A stretch of DNA of 24,852 bases, from assembly GCA_964474355.1 (NCBI GenBank), contig CAYYSY010000433.1, forward strand, positions 1-24,852, written 5' to 3'. Below, one piece after another: positions 1 to 7,545 of this stretch (its first letter is position 1; every line of letters starts with the position of its first letter). Below the pieces are notes generated by a model, which saw nothing but the letters and a program-made list of their open reading frames with translations, made no database searches and had not been told where the DNA came from. The position numbers and the translations under genes were made by a program. Origin of the DNA: CAYYSY01 sp964474355. Its GTDB lineage: Bacteria; Myxococcota_A; UBA9160; UBA4427.

Positions 1-693
1 CCGGTCGTACGCGGCCTCCGAGGCGGCCTGGATCTCCCGCCAGGGGCCTCGACTCGCGTCGATGCAGAGCGCGCCGTCCTCGCCGCAGAACGAGGGGCGT
101 TGGCCCAGGCTCGCGGTGAAGTTCATGACGAAGAAGGCAGCGCGCGGCCACCAGCGATAGGTGCGGCATTGGATCGAGCCGTAGCCGATGAGGCCCTGGT
201 CCCGGCAGTGCGCGAGCTCGCCGAAGACCTCGGCGTGATCGGTGACCGCGGTGAAGTCGAGGGGGCGGGCGAGCTGCACGTGACGAAGCGGTCGCCCCTC
301 GGCGTCGTAGGGCTGGATGCCGATGCGTTCGCCCCGGGCGAAGCGGTAGGCGTCGGCGGGCCCGTTGCGCGTGTCCATCGTCGAGGCGTCGAGTGAGTAG
401 CGCGTGTGGACGTGGAGGTCGCCGAAGAGCGGTCGTCGTAGCGGGCTGTGATGTGCGCAGGGAGCGCGCTCGACGGTGCCCTCTAGGACGGGCCGTGCGA
501 TGAGCGTCGTCGTCGACGGCTCGTCGGCGAGTGCGACGCCGGGGAGCATCGCGACGACCGAGGACATCACCGCGAGCCCGGCGCGAGCGGATGCATTGCG
601 TGCGCGTCCCCGGCGATTCTCGCTGGTGAGGCATCCGGTGCGCGCGCTCGATCGTCGCGCGACGCGTCGGGTCGTCGTCGTCTCGTGGGTCAT
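1..693 (-). CDS. DUF3604 domain protein, N-terminal part (cut by window edge)
   Basis: Translating the minus strand from an ATG at 693 gives an open frame of 231 codons with no stop before the window edge, so only the N-terminus is present. After an Arg-rich stretch, residues about 38-56 are hydrophobic and end in an Ala-Leu-Ala site (GVALA then DEP), which looks like a signal peptide with an unusually long n-region. The mature part has FGDLHVHTRYSLDAS (His94 and His96) and DFTAVTDHAE (about residues 147-155), the PHP-like metal-binding motifs typical of DUF3604 proteins. These are predicted metal-dependent hydrolases of unknown substrate. The start lies 21 bp after the purB stop on the same strand, so co-transcription is possible, but no functional link to purines is evident. 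A start nearer the signal peptide (GTG/ATG around residues 41-43) is an alternative. The family call is firm; the function is unknown. Confidence 0.85.
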   Translation of the reverse strand, partial: MTHETTTTRRVARRSSARTGCLTSENRRGRARNASARAGLAVMSSVVAMLPGVALADEPSTTTLIARPVLEGTVERAPCAHHSPLRRPLFGDLHVHTRYSLDASTMDTRNGPADAYRFARGERIGIQPYDAEGRPLRHVQLARPLDFTAVTDHAEVFGELAHCRDQGLIGYGSIQCRTYRWWPRAAFFVMNFTASLGQRPSFCGEDGALCIDASRGPWREIQAASEAAYDR

Positions 694-714
694 GAGGTGT
701 CGCTCGGCTCCCGC

Positions 715-2091
715 CTACCGATCTCGCAGCTTGTGCGCCTGGGCGGCGGCGTTGCCGACGTAGTCCGCGGGGGTGAGCGTGCGGAGCCTCGCCTTCACCT
801 CGTCGGGCAGATCGAGCCCGTCGACGAAGCGCGCGAGCGACTCGGCGTCGATCGCCTGGCCCCGGGTCAGCGCCTTCAGCTTCTCGTAGGGCTCGGGGAT
901 GCCGTAGCGGCGCATGACGGTCTGGATCGCCTCCGCGAGCACCGCCTGGTTCTGATCGAGATCGGCCGCCATGGCGGCGACGTCCGGCTCGAGCTTGCCC
1001 AGCCCCTTGAGCGTCGCCTGGTATGCGACGAGGGAGTGCGCGAGACCGACGCCGAGATTCCGCAGCACGGTCGAGTCGGTCAGGTCGCGCTGCCAGCGCG
1101 AGATCGGCAGCTTGGCCCCGAGGTGCTGGAAGAGCGCGTTCGCGACGCCGAGGTTGCCCTCGCTGTTCTCGAAGTCGATCGGGTTCACCTTGTGGGGCAT
1201 CGTGGACGAGCCGACCTCACCGGCGACCGGCTTCTGCTTGAACGCGCCGATCGAGATGTAGCTCCACACGTCGCGGTCGAAGTCGATCAGCACCGTGTTG
1301 AAGCGCGCGACCGCGTCGAAGAGCTCGGCGATGTAGTCGTGGGGCTCGATCTGCGTCGTGAAGGGGTTCCACTCGAGGCCGAGCGACTCGACGAACGATC
1401 GGGCGTGGGCCACCCAGTCGACCTCGGGGTACGCGACGAGGTGCGCGTTGTAGTTGCCGACCGCGCCGTTGATCTTGCCGAGGATCGGTGTTCCCGCGAC
1501 CTGCGCGCGCTGTCGCTCGAGGCGCGCTACGACGTTGGCGATCTCCTTGCCGAGCGTCGTGGGCGACGCCGGCTGACCGTGCGTGCGCGAGAGCATCGGC
1601 ACCTCGGCCCGAGCCTCGGCCAGATCGCGCAGTGACTCGAGCAGCTCGTCCATCGTGGGCAGCAGTGCCTCTTCGCGGCCGCGCTTCAGCATCAGGCCAT
1701 AGGCGAGGTTGTTGATGTCCTCGCTGGTGCAGGCGAAGTGGACGAACTCGCTGATCGCGGCGAGCTCCGCGTTCTGCTCGATCCGCTCCTTGATGAAGTA
1801 CTCGACTGCCTTCACGTCGTGGTTCGTCGTGCGCTCGATCTCGCGCACTCGCGCGCCCTCGGCCGCGCCGAAGTCGTCTTTCAGCTGGCGGAGCACGTTC
1901 GACGCGTCGTCGGAGAGCGGCGGCACCTCGGCGATGAGCGGGTTCGCGGCCAGCGACTCGAGCCAGCGCACCTCGACGACGACGCGGTGATGAATCAGCC
2001 CGAGCTCGCTGAAGATCGGGCGCAGCGCCTCGGTCTTGCCGGCATAGCGTCCGTCGATGGGAGAGATGGCCGTCAGGCTGCTCAGATCCAC
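715..2091 (-). CDS. purB: Adenylosuccinate lyase
   Basis: This enzyme splits SAICAR to AICAR plus fumarate and adenylosuccinate to AMP plus fumarate, two steps of purine synthesis, in the cytoplasm. The 458-residue length matches the E. coli-type enzyme (456). It opens with LSSLTAISPIDGRYAGKT, carries SRTHGQPASPTTLGKE with the catalytic His171, and has the fumarase/aspartase superfamily signature GSSTMPHKVNPIDFEN at 294-309, with the catalytic serine in the SS pair. I chose the GTG start at 2091 because AGGAG lies 8 bases upstream and homology begins there; an upstream ATG would add 35 residues lying mostly in the purL-purB junction. It sits 43 bp downstream of purL on the same strand, so the two probably form an operon. 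Nothing in the protein looks abnormal. Confidence 0.97.
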   Translation of the reverse strand: MDLSSLTAISPIDGRYAGKTEALRPIFSELGLIHHRVVVEVRWLESLAANPLIAEVPPLSDDASNVLRQLKDDFGAAEGARVREIERTTNHDVKAVEYFIKERIEQNAELAAISEFVHFACTSEDINNLAYGLMLKRGREEALLPTMDELLESLRDLAEARAEVPMLSRTHGQPASPTTLGKEIANVVARLERQRAQVAGTPILGKINGAVGNYNAHLVAYPEVDWVAHARSFVESLGLEWNPFTTQIEPHDYIAELFDAVARFNTVLIDFDRDVWSYISIGAFKQKPVAGEVGSSTMPHKVNPIDFENSEGNLGVANALFQHLGAKLPISRWQRDLTDSTVLRNLGVGLAHSLVAYQATLKGLGKLEPDVAAMAADLDQNQAVLAEAIQTVMRRYGIPEPYEKLKALTRGQAIDAESLARFVDGLDLPDEVKARLRTLTPADYVGNAAAQAHKLRDR

Positions 2092-2099
2092 TCTCGAAT

Positions 2100-2104
2100 C
2101 TCCT
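2100..2104 (-). promoter_or_regulatory. Ribosome binding site deciding the purB GTG start
   Basis: On the minus strand AGGAG is followed by an 8-base spacer and GTG GAT CTG. This supports the GTG start at 2091 over the upstream in-frame ATG, which has no homology support. Confidence 0.7.
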
Positions 2105-2134
2105 GGGTGTGCGTCGTGATGGGGCGCCGGGCCT

Positions 2135-5100
2135 TCATGCCACGAAGGCCCGGGCGTTGCGGAAGAGCCGCATCCACGGCCCGTCCTCGCCGGCACCGGC
2201 CGGATGCCACGAGTGCTGCACGCTGCGAAAGACGCGCTCGGGGTGCGGCATGAGGATGGTCGCGCGCCCGTCGCTCGTCGTCAGGCCCGTGAGTCCACCG
2301 GCCGAGCCATTGGGGTTGTCGGGATAGAGCTCGGTCGGCCGCCCGCGATGATCGACATAGCGCGCGCACTCGAGCCCGCCCGCTGCGAGCGCAGCGCGCG
2401 CGTCTTCGCTGCGATGCTCGACGCGCCCTTCACCGTGTGCGACGGGCACGAGCAGCCGCGAGCCTGCCATGCCCGCCAGCAGCACCGACGGGCTCTCGAG
2501 CACCTCGACCGTCGCGAGCCGCGCCTCGAATTGCTCGGAGCGATTGCGCACGAAGCGCGGCCAGTGCTCCGCGCCGGGGATCAGCTCGTGCAGGTTCGAG
2601 AGCATCTGGCAGCCGTTGCAGATGCCGAGGCTGAACGTGTCGGTGCGCTCGAAGAACGTCTCGAACGCCTCGCGAGTCGCCGGATGGAAGAGCACGGACT
2701 TCGCCCAGCCTTCGCCCGCACCGAGCACGTCGCCGTAGCTGAAGCCGCCGCATGCGACGAGTCCCTTGAAGTCGGTGAGCGTGCGCCTGCCCTCGAGCAG
2801 GTCGCTCATGTGAACGTCGACGCATTCGAAGCCGGCGCGGTCGAAGGCCGCCGCCATCTCGACGTGTCCGTTCACGCCCTGCTCGCGCAGGATCGCCATC
2901 GCCGGGCGCACGCCGGTCGCGATGAACGGGGCGGCGACGTCGTCGCCCGGGTCGAAGGTCGCCGTCGGTGACAGGCCCGGATCGGCGAGGTCGAGGCGTG
3001 CGGCGTGCTCCTCTTCGGCACACACCGGATCGTCGCGCAGGGCCTGCATGCGGCGCGTGGTCTCCGACCAGAGGCCGCGCAGCGCGCCGCGTTCGCGCTC
3101 GAACACGGCCGTCTCGCCCCGCCGCACGCGCACCACGTCGTCGCCGGAAGGCCGACCGAGCCAGTGCGCGCAGTCGCGCAGCTCGTGCTCGGCGAGCAGC
3201 GACTCGACGCGCGAAGCGTCGGCTTCGCGCACCTGCAGCACGCCGCCGAGCTCCTCGCTGAACAGCGCTGCGAGGTCGTCGGCGCCCAGCGCTTCGACGT
3301 CGACGTCGAGGCCGCATCCGCCCGCGAAGGCCATCTCGCAGAGCGTCACGAAGAGGCCGCCATCGGACCGGTCGTGGTAGGCGAGGGCGAGCCCCGCCTC
3401 GTTCGCGGCCTGCACGAAGTCGAAGAAGGCGCGCAGCGCCTCGGGGCGGTCGACGTCCGGCGCCCCCTCGGCCACGCCGCCGTAGACCTGGGCGAGCGCC
3501 GAGCCGCCGAGGCGGCTCTTTCCCTCACCGAGGTCGACGAGCAGCAGCCGCGTCTCGCCCGCGTCGCGCCGAAGCTCGGGCGTGAGCGCGCGCCGCGCAT
3601 CCGAGACCGGCGCGAAGCCGGTGACGATGAGCGAGATCGGCGACGTCACCCGATGCTCGCCGCGCTCGTCGTCCCAGACCGTGCGCATCGAGAGCGAGTC
3701 CTTGCCCACGGGCACCGCGATCCCGAGCGCGGGGCCGAGCTCGAGTCCGACCACGCGCACCGCGTCGTAGAGGCCCGCGTCCTCGCCGGGCTCGCCGGCC
3801 GGCGCCATCCAGTTGCACGAGAGTCGGACGTGCCGCGTGCTCGGGATCGGCGCCGACGCGAGGTTCGTGAGCGCCTCGCCGATCGCCATCCGTGCCGCCG
3901 CGGCCGGGTCGAGCAGCGCGACCGGCGTGCGCTCGCCGATCGCCATCGCCTCGCCCACCTGCCCCTCGAAGTCGGCGAGGGTCACCGCGGCATCGGCCAC
4001 CGGCACCTGCCACGGGCCGACCATCTGATCGCGGGCGATCAGACCGGTGACGGTGTGGTCGCCGATCGAGATGAGGAACGTCTTGTCGCCCACCGTCGGC
4101 AGCTGCAGCACGCGCTCCGCCGCGTCGTCGAGCGCGATCTCGCTGCGGGGCAGCGCGTCGGGTGGGGTCGCCACGCGCGCGACGTCGCGCTCCATCTTCG
4201 GCGGCTTGCCGAGCAGCACCTCGAGCGGGAGGTCGATGGGCGTGTCGCCGAAGTGCGCGTCGGTGACCACGAGCTGGCCGTCGTCGGTGGTCTCACCGAC
4301 CACCGCGAAGGGGCAGCGCTCGCGCGCGCAGAGCGCCTCGAACTCTTCGAGCCGGTCGGCCTCGATGCCGAGCACGTAGCGTTCCTGGCTCTCGTTGCAC
4401 CAGAGCTCGAGCGGCGTCATGCCGAGCTCGTCGTTGGGCACTTCGCGCAGCTCGAAGCGCGCGCCGCGACCGCTGTCGTGCACCAGCTCGGGCAATGCGT
4501 TCGAGAGCCCGCCCGCGCCCACGTCGTGGATCGCGATGATCGGGTTGCGCTCGCCTCGCGCCCAGCAGCGGTCGATCACCTCCTGGCAGCGGCGCTCCAT
4601 CTCGGGGTTGCCGCGCTGCACCGAGGCGAAGTCGAGATCTTCGGCGCTGTCGCCGCTTGCCATCGAAGACGCGGCGCCGCCGCCGAGGCCGATCAGCATC
4701 GCCGGCCCGCCGAGCACGACGATCTTGGCACCGGGCGGGATGATCCCCTTGTCGACGTCGCCGGGGCGCACGTTGCCGAGGCCGCCCGCGAGCATGATCG
4801 GCTTGTGGTAGCCGCGCACGACGCGCCCCGCCGGCCCGGGCACCTCGGCCTCGAACGTGCGGAAGTAGCCCGCGACGTTCGGCCGGCCGAATTCGTTGTT
4901 GAACGCGGCGCCGCCGATCGGGCCCTCGAGCATGATGTCGAGGGCCGATGCGATGCGCGGTGGCTTGCCGTGGTCGCCCTCCCAGGGCTGCGCCGCGCCC
5001 GGAATGCGGAGATTCGAGACGGAGAAGCCGGTGAGCCCTGCCTTCGGCTTGCCGCCGCGACCCGTCGCGCCCTCGTCGCGGATCTCGCCCCCCGAGCCGG

Positions 5101-6031
5101 TGGCGGCGCCGGGGAAGGGCGAGATCGCAGTCGGGTGATTGTGCGTCTCGACCTTCATCAAGATGTGCGCCGGCTCGGCGTGGCGCGTGTACACGCCGCT
5201 CTCGGCGTCGGCGAAGAAGCGCTCGGCCTCGTGGCCCGCCATCACCGCCGCGTTGTCGGAGTAGGCCGAGAGGACGCCGTCCGGCGACTGCGCCGTCGTG
5301 TTGCGGATCATCGAGAAGAGCGACTGCGCCTGGACCTCGCCGTCGATCTTCCAGTCGGCGTTGAAGATCTTGTGGCGGCAGTGCTCGGAGTTCGCCTGGG
5401 CGAACATCATGAGCTCGACATCGGCGGGGTTCCGGCCGAGGTCGCGGAACGCGTCGGCGAGATAGTCGATCTCGTCCGGGGCGAGGGCGAGGCCGAGCTC
5501 CTTGTCGGCCTGCGCGAGCGCCTCGCGGCCGCTCCCCATGACGTCGACCTGCGTGAAGGGGCGCGGCGTGTGCTCGTCGAAGAGGACGGCGGCGTCGTCG
5601 ATGTGCCCGACCACGGTCTCGGTCATGCGGTCGTGGATCTCGGTCGCGACGAGCGCGAGCGCCTCGTCGTCGAGGTCCCCTTCGACCCGCCACGCGATGC
5701 CGCGCTCGATGCGCCCCACGGCGTCGAGCCCGCAGATGTGCGCGATGTCCGTGGCCTTCGACGACCACGGCGAGATCGTGCCGATGCGCGGCAGCACGAG
5801 CAGCAGGTGGCCTGCCTCGCTGTCACCTGGTGCCGCGGCCGATGCGGGCCCGTAGCGCAGCAGCGCCTCGAGCACCTCGCGCTCGAGGGTGCTGAGATCG
5901 CGCTGCACCTGCACGAAGTGGGCGAAGCGCGCGGACACGCGCTCGAGGGTCGGGACCAGCGCCTGGAGCGACCGGAAGGTCCGCTCGAGCCGCGCGGGGG
6001 TGAGGGCATCGGCGCCACTCAGGTGGAGCAT
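2135..6031 (-). CDS. purL: Phosphoribosylformylglycinamidine synthase (single-chain PurL)
   Basis: FGAM synthase converts FGAR, ATP and glutamine to FGAM in the fourth step of de novo purine synthesis. At 1298 residues it is the long single-chain form (E. coli 1295). Visible parts in order: an N-terminal PurS-like region; the linker and synthetase half beginning around GTISPWSSKATDIAHICGL; the signature QANSEHCRHKIFNADW; two ATP-grasp-like synthetase halves with VETHNHPTAISPFPGAATG and MVGPWQVPVADAAVT; and a C-terminal class I glutamine amidotransferase domain from about 1043. That domain has GGFSYGDVLGAGEGWA, the nucleophile Cys1138 in GICNGCQM, and His1263 and Glu1265 in MPHPERVFR, each three residues on from the E. 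coli positions. The ATG at 6031 aligns with the expected N-terminus. A GAGG sequence 5' of it falls inside a small hairpin (6034-6048). purB follows in the same direction. Confidence 0.98.
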   Translation of the reverse strand: MLHLSGADALTPARLERTFRSLQALVPTLERVSARFAHFVQVQRDLSTLEREVLEALLRYGPASAAAPGDSEAGHLLLVLPRIGTISPWSSKATDIAHICGLDAVGRIERGIAWRVEGDLDDEALALVATEIHDRMTETVVGHIDDAAVLFDEHTPRPFTQVDVMGSGREALAQADKELGLALAPDEIDYLADAFRDLGRNPADVELMMFAQANSEHCRHKIFNADWKIDGEVQAQSLFSMIRNTTAQSPDGVLSAYSDNAAVMAGHEAERFFADAESGVYTRHAEPAHILMKVETHNHPTAISPFPGAATGSGGEIRDEGATGRGGKPKAGLTGFSVSNLRIPGAAQPWEGDHGKPPRIASALDIMLEGPIGGAAFNNEFGRPNVAGYFRTFEAEVPGPAGRVVRGYHKPIMLAGGLGNVRPGDVDKGIIPPGAKIVVLGGPAMLIGLGGGAASSMASGDSAEDLDFASVQRGNPEMERRCQEVIDRCWARGERNPIIAIHDVGAGGLSNALPELVHDSGRGARFELREVPNDELGMTPLELWCNESQERYVLGIEADRLEEFEALCARERCPFAVVGETTDDGQLVVTDAHFGDTPIDLPLEVLLGKPPKMERDVARVATPPDALPRSEIALDDAAERVLQLPTVGDKTFLISIGDHTVTGLIARDQMVGPWQVPVADAAVTLADFEGQVGEAMAIGERTPVALLDPAAAARMAIGEALTNLASAPIPSTRHVRLSCNWMAPAGEPGEDAGLYDAVRVVGLELGPALGIAVPVGKDSLSMRTVWDDERGEHRVTSPISLIVTGFAPVSDARRALTPELRRDAGETRLLLVDLGEGKSRLGGSALAQVYGGVAEGAPDVDRPEALRAFFDFVQAANEAGLALAYHDRSDGGLFVTLCEMAFAGGCGLDVDVEALGADDLAALFSEELGGVLQVREADASRVESLLAEHELRDCAHWLGRPSGDDVVRVRRGETAVFERERGALRGLWSETTRRMQALRDDPVCAEEEHAARLDLADPGLSPTATFDPGDDVAAPFIATGVRPAMAILREQGVNGHVEMAAAFDRAGFECVDVHMSDLLEGRRTLTDFKGLVACGGFSYGDVLGAGEGWAKSVLFHPATREAFETFFERTDTFSLGICNGCQMLSNLHELIPGAEHWPRFVRNRSEQFEARLATVEVLESPSVLLAGMAGSRLLVPVAHGEGRVEHRSEDARAALAAGGLECARYVDHRGRPTELYPDNPNGSAGGLTGLTTSDGRATILMPHPERVFRSVQHSWHPAGAGEDGPWMRLFRNARAFVA

Positions 6032-6094
6032 CGGAGCCTCGCTGGCTCGCCTTCGGGTGGGCCGCTCGGGGGTGCGGTCCGGTCCGTCCGGCGC

Positions 6095-6118
6095 CCTCCG
6101 GCCGTCGCGGGCCGGAGG
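6095..6118 (-). promoter_or_regulatory. Strong hairpin in the purL leader
   Basis: CCTCCGGCC (6095-6103) and GGCCGGAGG (6110-6118) form a perfect 9-bp stem with a 6-base loop, 64 bp upstream of the purL start. There is no T-run after it on the minus strand, so it is not a standard terminator. With the 6034-6048 hairpin (GAGCC/GGCTC) that encloses the GAGG ribosome site, and the nested inverted repeats at 6155-6161/6199-6205 and 6170-6175/6186-6191, it suggests a structured 5' leader. A regulatory role is inference; high GC makes chance hairpins common. Confidence 0.45.
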
Positions 6119-6246
6119 CTGGGGGTGCGGCAGCGCCCTCCGGCTGAAACAGCTCGACCCGTCGTCGGCCCCGCCGGGTGTGGGCGGCGGGCTCGCGTCG
6201 GGTCGGCGCAGCGCGCCGGGTGGGGCTGTGGGGATGCAACGAGCGC

Positions 6247-6275
6247 AGTCTACCGCTTCGTGGGCTCCGTTTCAG
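6247..6275 (-). promoter_or_regulatory. Candidate purL promoter (CTGAAA-N17-TAGACT)
   Basis: On the minus strand CTGAAA (6275-6270) is followed by a 17-base spacer and TAGACT (6252-6247), 4 of 6 matches each to the sigma-70 consensus. Transcription would start near 6240, giving a leader of about 210 nt before purL. A closely similar segment around TAGACT lies upstream of the carboxylase operon (13541-13546), which raises confidence in the -10 part. Confidence 0.45.
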
Positions 6276-6410
6276 CCGATGGCGCCGCGACGCGCGGTTG
6301 CGCCAGCCCGTGCCCGCCGGATTCCATGGCACCTTCACGGGCCCCGTTTCAGCCGGCGGGGCCGCGACGCGCGGTTGCGCCACCCTGTGATGGCGCGGAT
6401 TCCATGGCAC
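6262..6410. repeat. Degenerate 77-bp tandem repeat, two units
   Basis: Unit 1 runs from 6262 to 6338 and unit 2 from 6339 to about 6410, offset by 77-78 bp. Both begin GGGCTCCGTTTCAGCCG (unit 2 has C for T), share the identical core GCCGCGACGCGCGGTTGCGC, and end with GGATTCCATGGCAC. The core can fold as a 6-bp stem (CGCGAC/GTTGCG, one G-U pair) on the plus strand. A partial third copy lies inverted at 6135-6150 (GTTTCAGCCGGAGGGC when read on the minus strand). The first unit supplies the -35 half of the candidate purL promoter. Confidence 0.8.
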
Positions 6411-6530
6411 CCCCCAAAGGGATTCGGCATCGTCCCGCATTCGATTCAGCGCGCCCGATCCGGGTGCGCAGTGTGAAGGGTCTTCGCGCCGCGATCGGGG
6501 CGCGCACGCAGCTGGAAGGACGACCGAGTC

Positions 6531-7520
6531 ATGGCGTACGAGCAGGAGCGAGCCGCAGCGATCGAGGCCGTGGAGAAGGCGGGGCGGCTCTGCCAGGTGG
6601 TGCAGGCCGCGCTGGTCGACGAGTCGTCGCTGGCCAAGAAGGACAAGTCGCCCGTCACCGTGGCCGACTTCGGCGCCCAGGCCGTGGTGTCGCACACGCT
6701 GGTCTCGGCCTTCCCCGACGTGCCGCTCGTGGGGGAGGAGGACGCCGACGAGCTTCGCCAGGCCGAGAACGCGGCGCTCCGCGCTCAGGTCGTGGAGCAC
6801 GTGCAGCGGGCCGAGCCGGGGCTCGGCGAGAGCGAGATCCTCGAGCTGATCGACCGCGGCACTCATTCTGGCGGCGCGGACGGCCCGCACTGGACCCTCG
6901 ACCCGATCGACGGCACCAAGGGGTTCCTGCGCCTCGATCAGTACGCGGTGGCGCTCGCGCTGATCGAGAACGGCGAGGTCGTGCTCGGCGTGCTCGGCTG
7001 CCCGAATCTGCCGCTCGATACCAGCGCCCCCGACGGCGAGCGCGGCTGCCTCTTCGTCGCGGTGAAGGGGGAGGGCGCGTTCGTGCGTCCGCTCGCGGGT
7101 GGCGCCGAGACGCGGATCGGCGTCACCGGCGTCACGAACACCTCCGACGCGAGCTTCTGCGAGTCGGTCGAGTCGGGCCACTCGAGCCAGGACGACAGCG
7201 CGAAGGTGGCCGAGAAGCTCGGCATCACCGCCCCCCCGTTTCGCATCGATAGCCAGTGCAAGTATGCGGCGGTGGCCCGGGGCGATGCGTCGATCTACCT
7301 GCGCCTGCCCACGCGCAAGGACTATGAAGAGAAGATCTGGGATCACGCCGCCGGCTCGATCGTCGTCATCGAGGCAGGCGGCCGCGTCACCGACGTGACC
7401 GGCGCCGACCTCGACTTCTCGATCGGACGCACCCTCGCGAAGAACGAGGGCGTCGTCGTGACCAACGGGCACGTGCACGAGGCCGTCGTCGCGGCGGTGC
7501 GCGAGGTGCTCGGCGTCTGA
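6531..7520 (+). CDS. 3'(2'),5'-bisphosphate nucleotidase, Hal2/SAL1 type
   Basis: Predicted to remove the 3'-phosphate from PAP (and PAPS), a by-product of sulfate activation and sulfotransfer, or to act on inositol phosphates. The 329-residue protein is an inositol-monophosphatase-fold enzyme. Metal ligands are visible in order: Asp46 (SPVTVADFGAQ), Glu69/Glu70 (LVGEED), Asp124 and Asp127 (LDPIDGTKGFLR), and Asp271 (IWDHAAGSIVVIEAGG). The segments DQYAVALALIENGEVVLGVL and FRIDSQCKYAAVARGDASIY resemble yeast Hal2 and plant SAL1 more than the shorter bacterial CysQ. The ATG at 6531 follows GGAAGGA by 10 bases. The galM-like gene starts 25 bp after its stop, so the two are probably co-transcribed. 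PAP phosphatase activity is inferred from the family; inositol polyphosphate 1-phosphatase activity is an alternative or additional role. Confidence 0.92.
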   Translation: MAYEQERAAAIEAVEKAGRLCQVVQAALVDESSLAKKDKSPVTVADFGAQAVVSHTLVSAFPDVPLVGEEDADELRQAENAALRAQVVEHVQRAEPGLGESEILELIDRGTHSGGADGPHWTLDPIDGTKGFLRLDQYAVALALIENGEVVLGVLGCPNLPLDTSAPDGERGCLFVAVKGEGAFVRPLAGGAETRIGVTGVTNTSDASFCESVESGHSSQDDSAKVAEKLGITAPPFRIDSQCKYAAVARGDASIYLRLPTRKDYEEKIWDHAAGSIVVIEAGGRVTDVTGADLDFSIGRTLAKNEGVVVTNGHVHEAVVAAVREVLGV

Positions 7521-7545
7521 CGCCACGCGCCACGGAGGGTCGGGG

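Larger units (their letters stand above)
6032..6530. other. Divergent intergenic region purL / bisphosphate nucleotidase
   Basis: This 499-bp region separates purL (minus) from the nucleotidase gene (plus). I see no gene in it. From left to right it holds a hairpin over the purL ribosome binding region (6034-6048), a 9-bp perfect stem (6095-6118), a pair of nested inverted repeats (6155-6205), a candidate minus-strand promoter (6247-6275), a two-unit degenerate tandem repeat (6262-6410), and about 120 bp up to the nucleotidase start with a GGAAGGA ribosome site at 6514-6520. The open frames that cross it on both strands are shadows of the flanking genes. Confidence 0.8.

Noticed and set aside
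3005..7252. A 1415-codon open frame on the plus strand, antisense to purL and running into the nucleotidase gene
   Set aside because: No recognisable domain; composition rich in Arg, Ala, Glu and His as expected from reading GC-rich genes backwards; purL is certain on the other strand.
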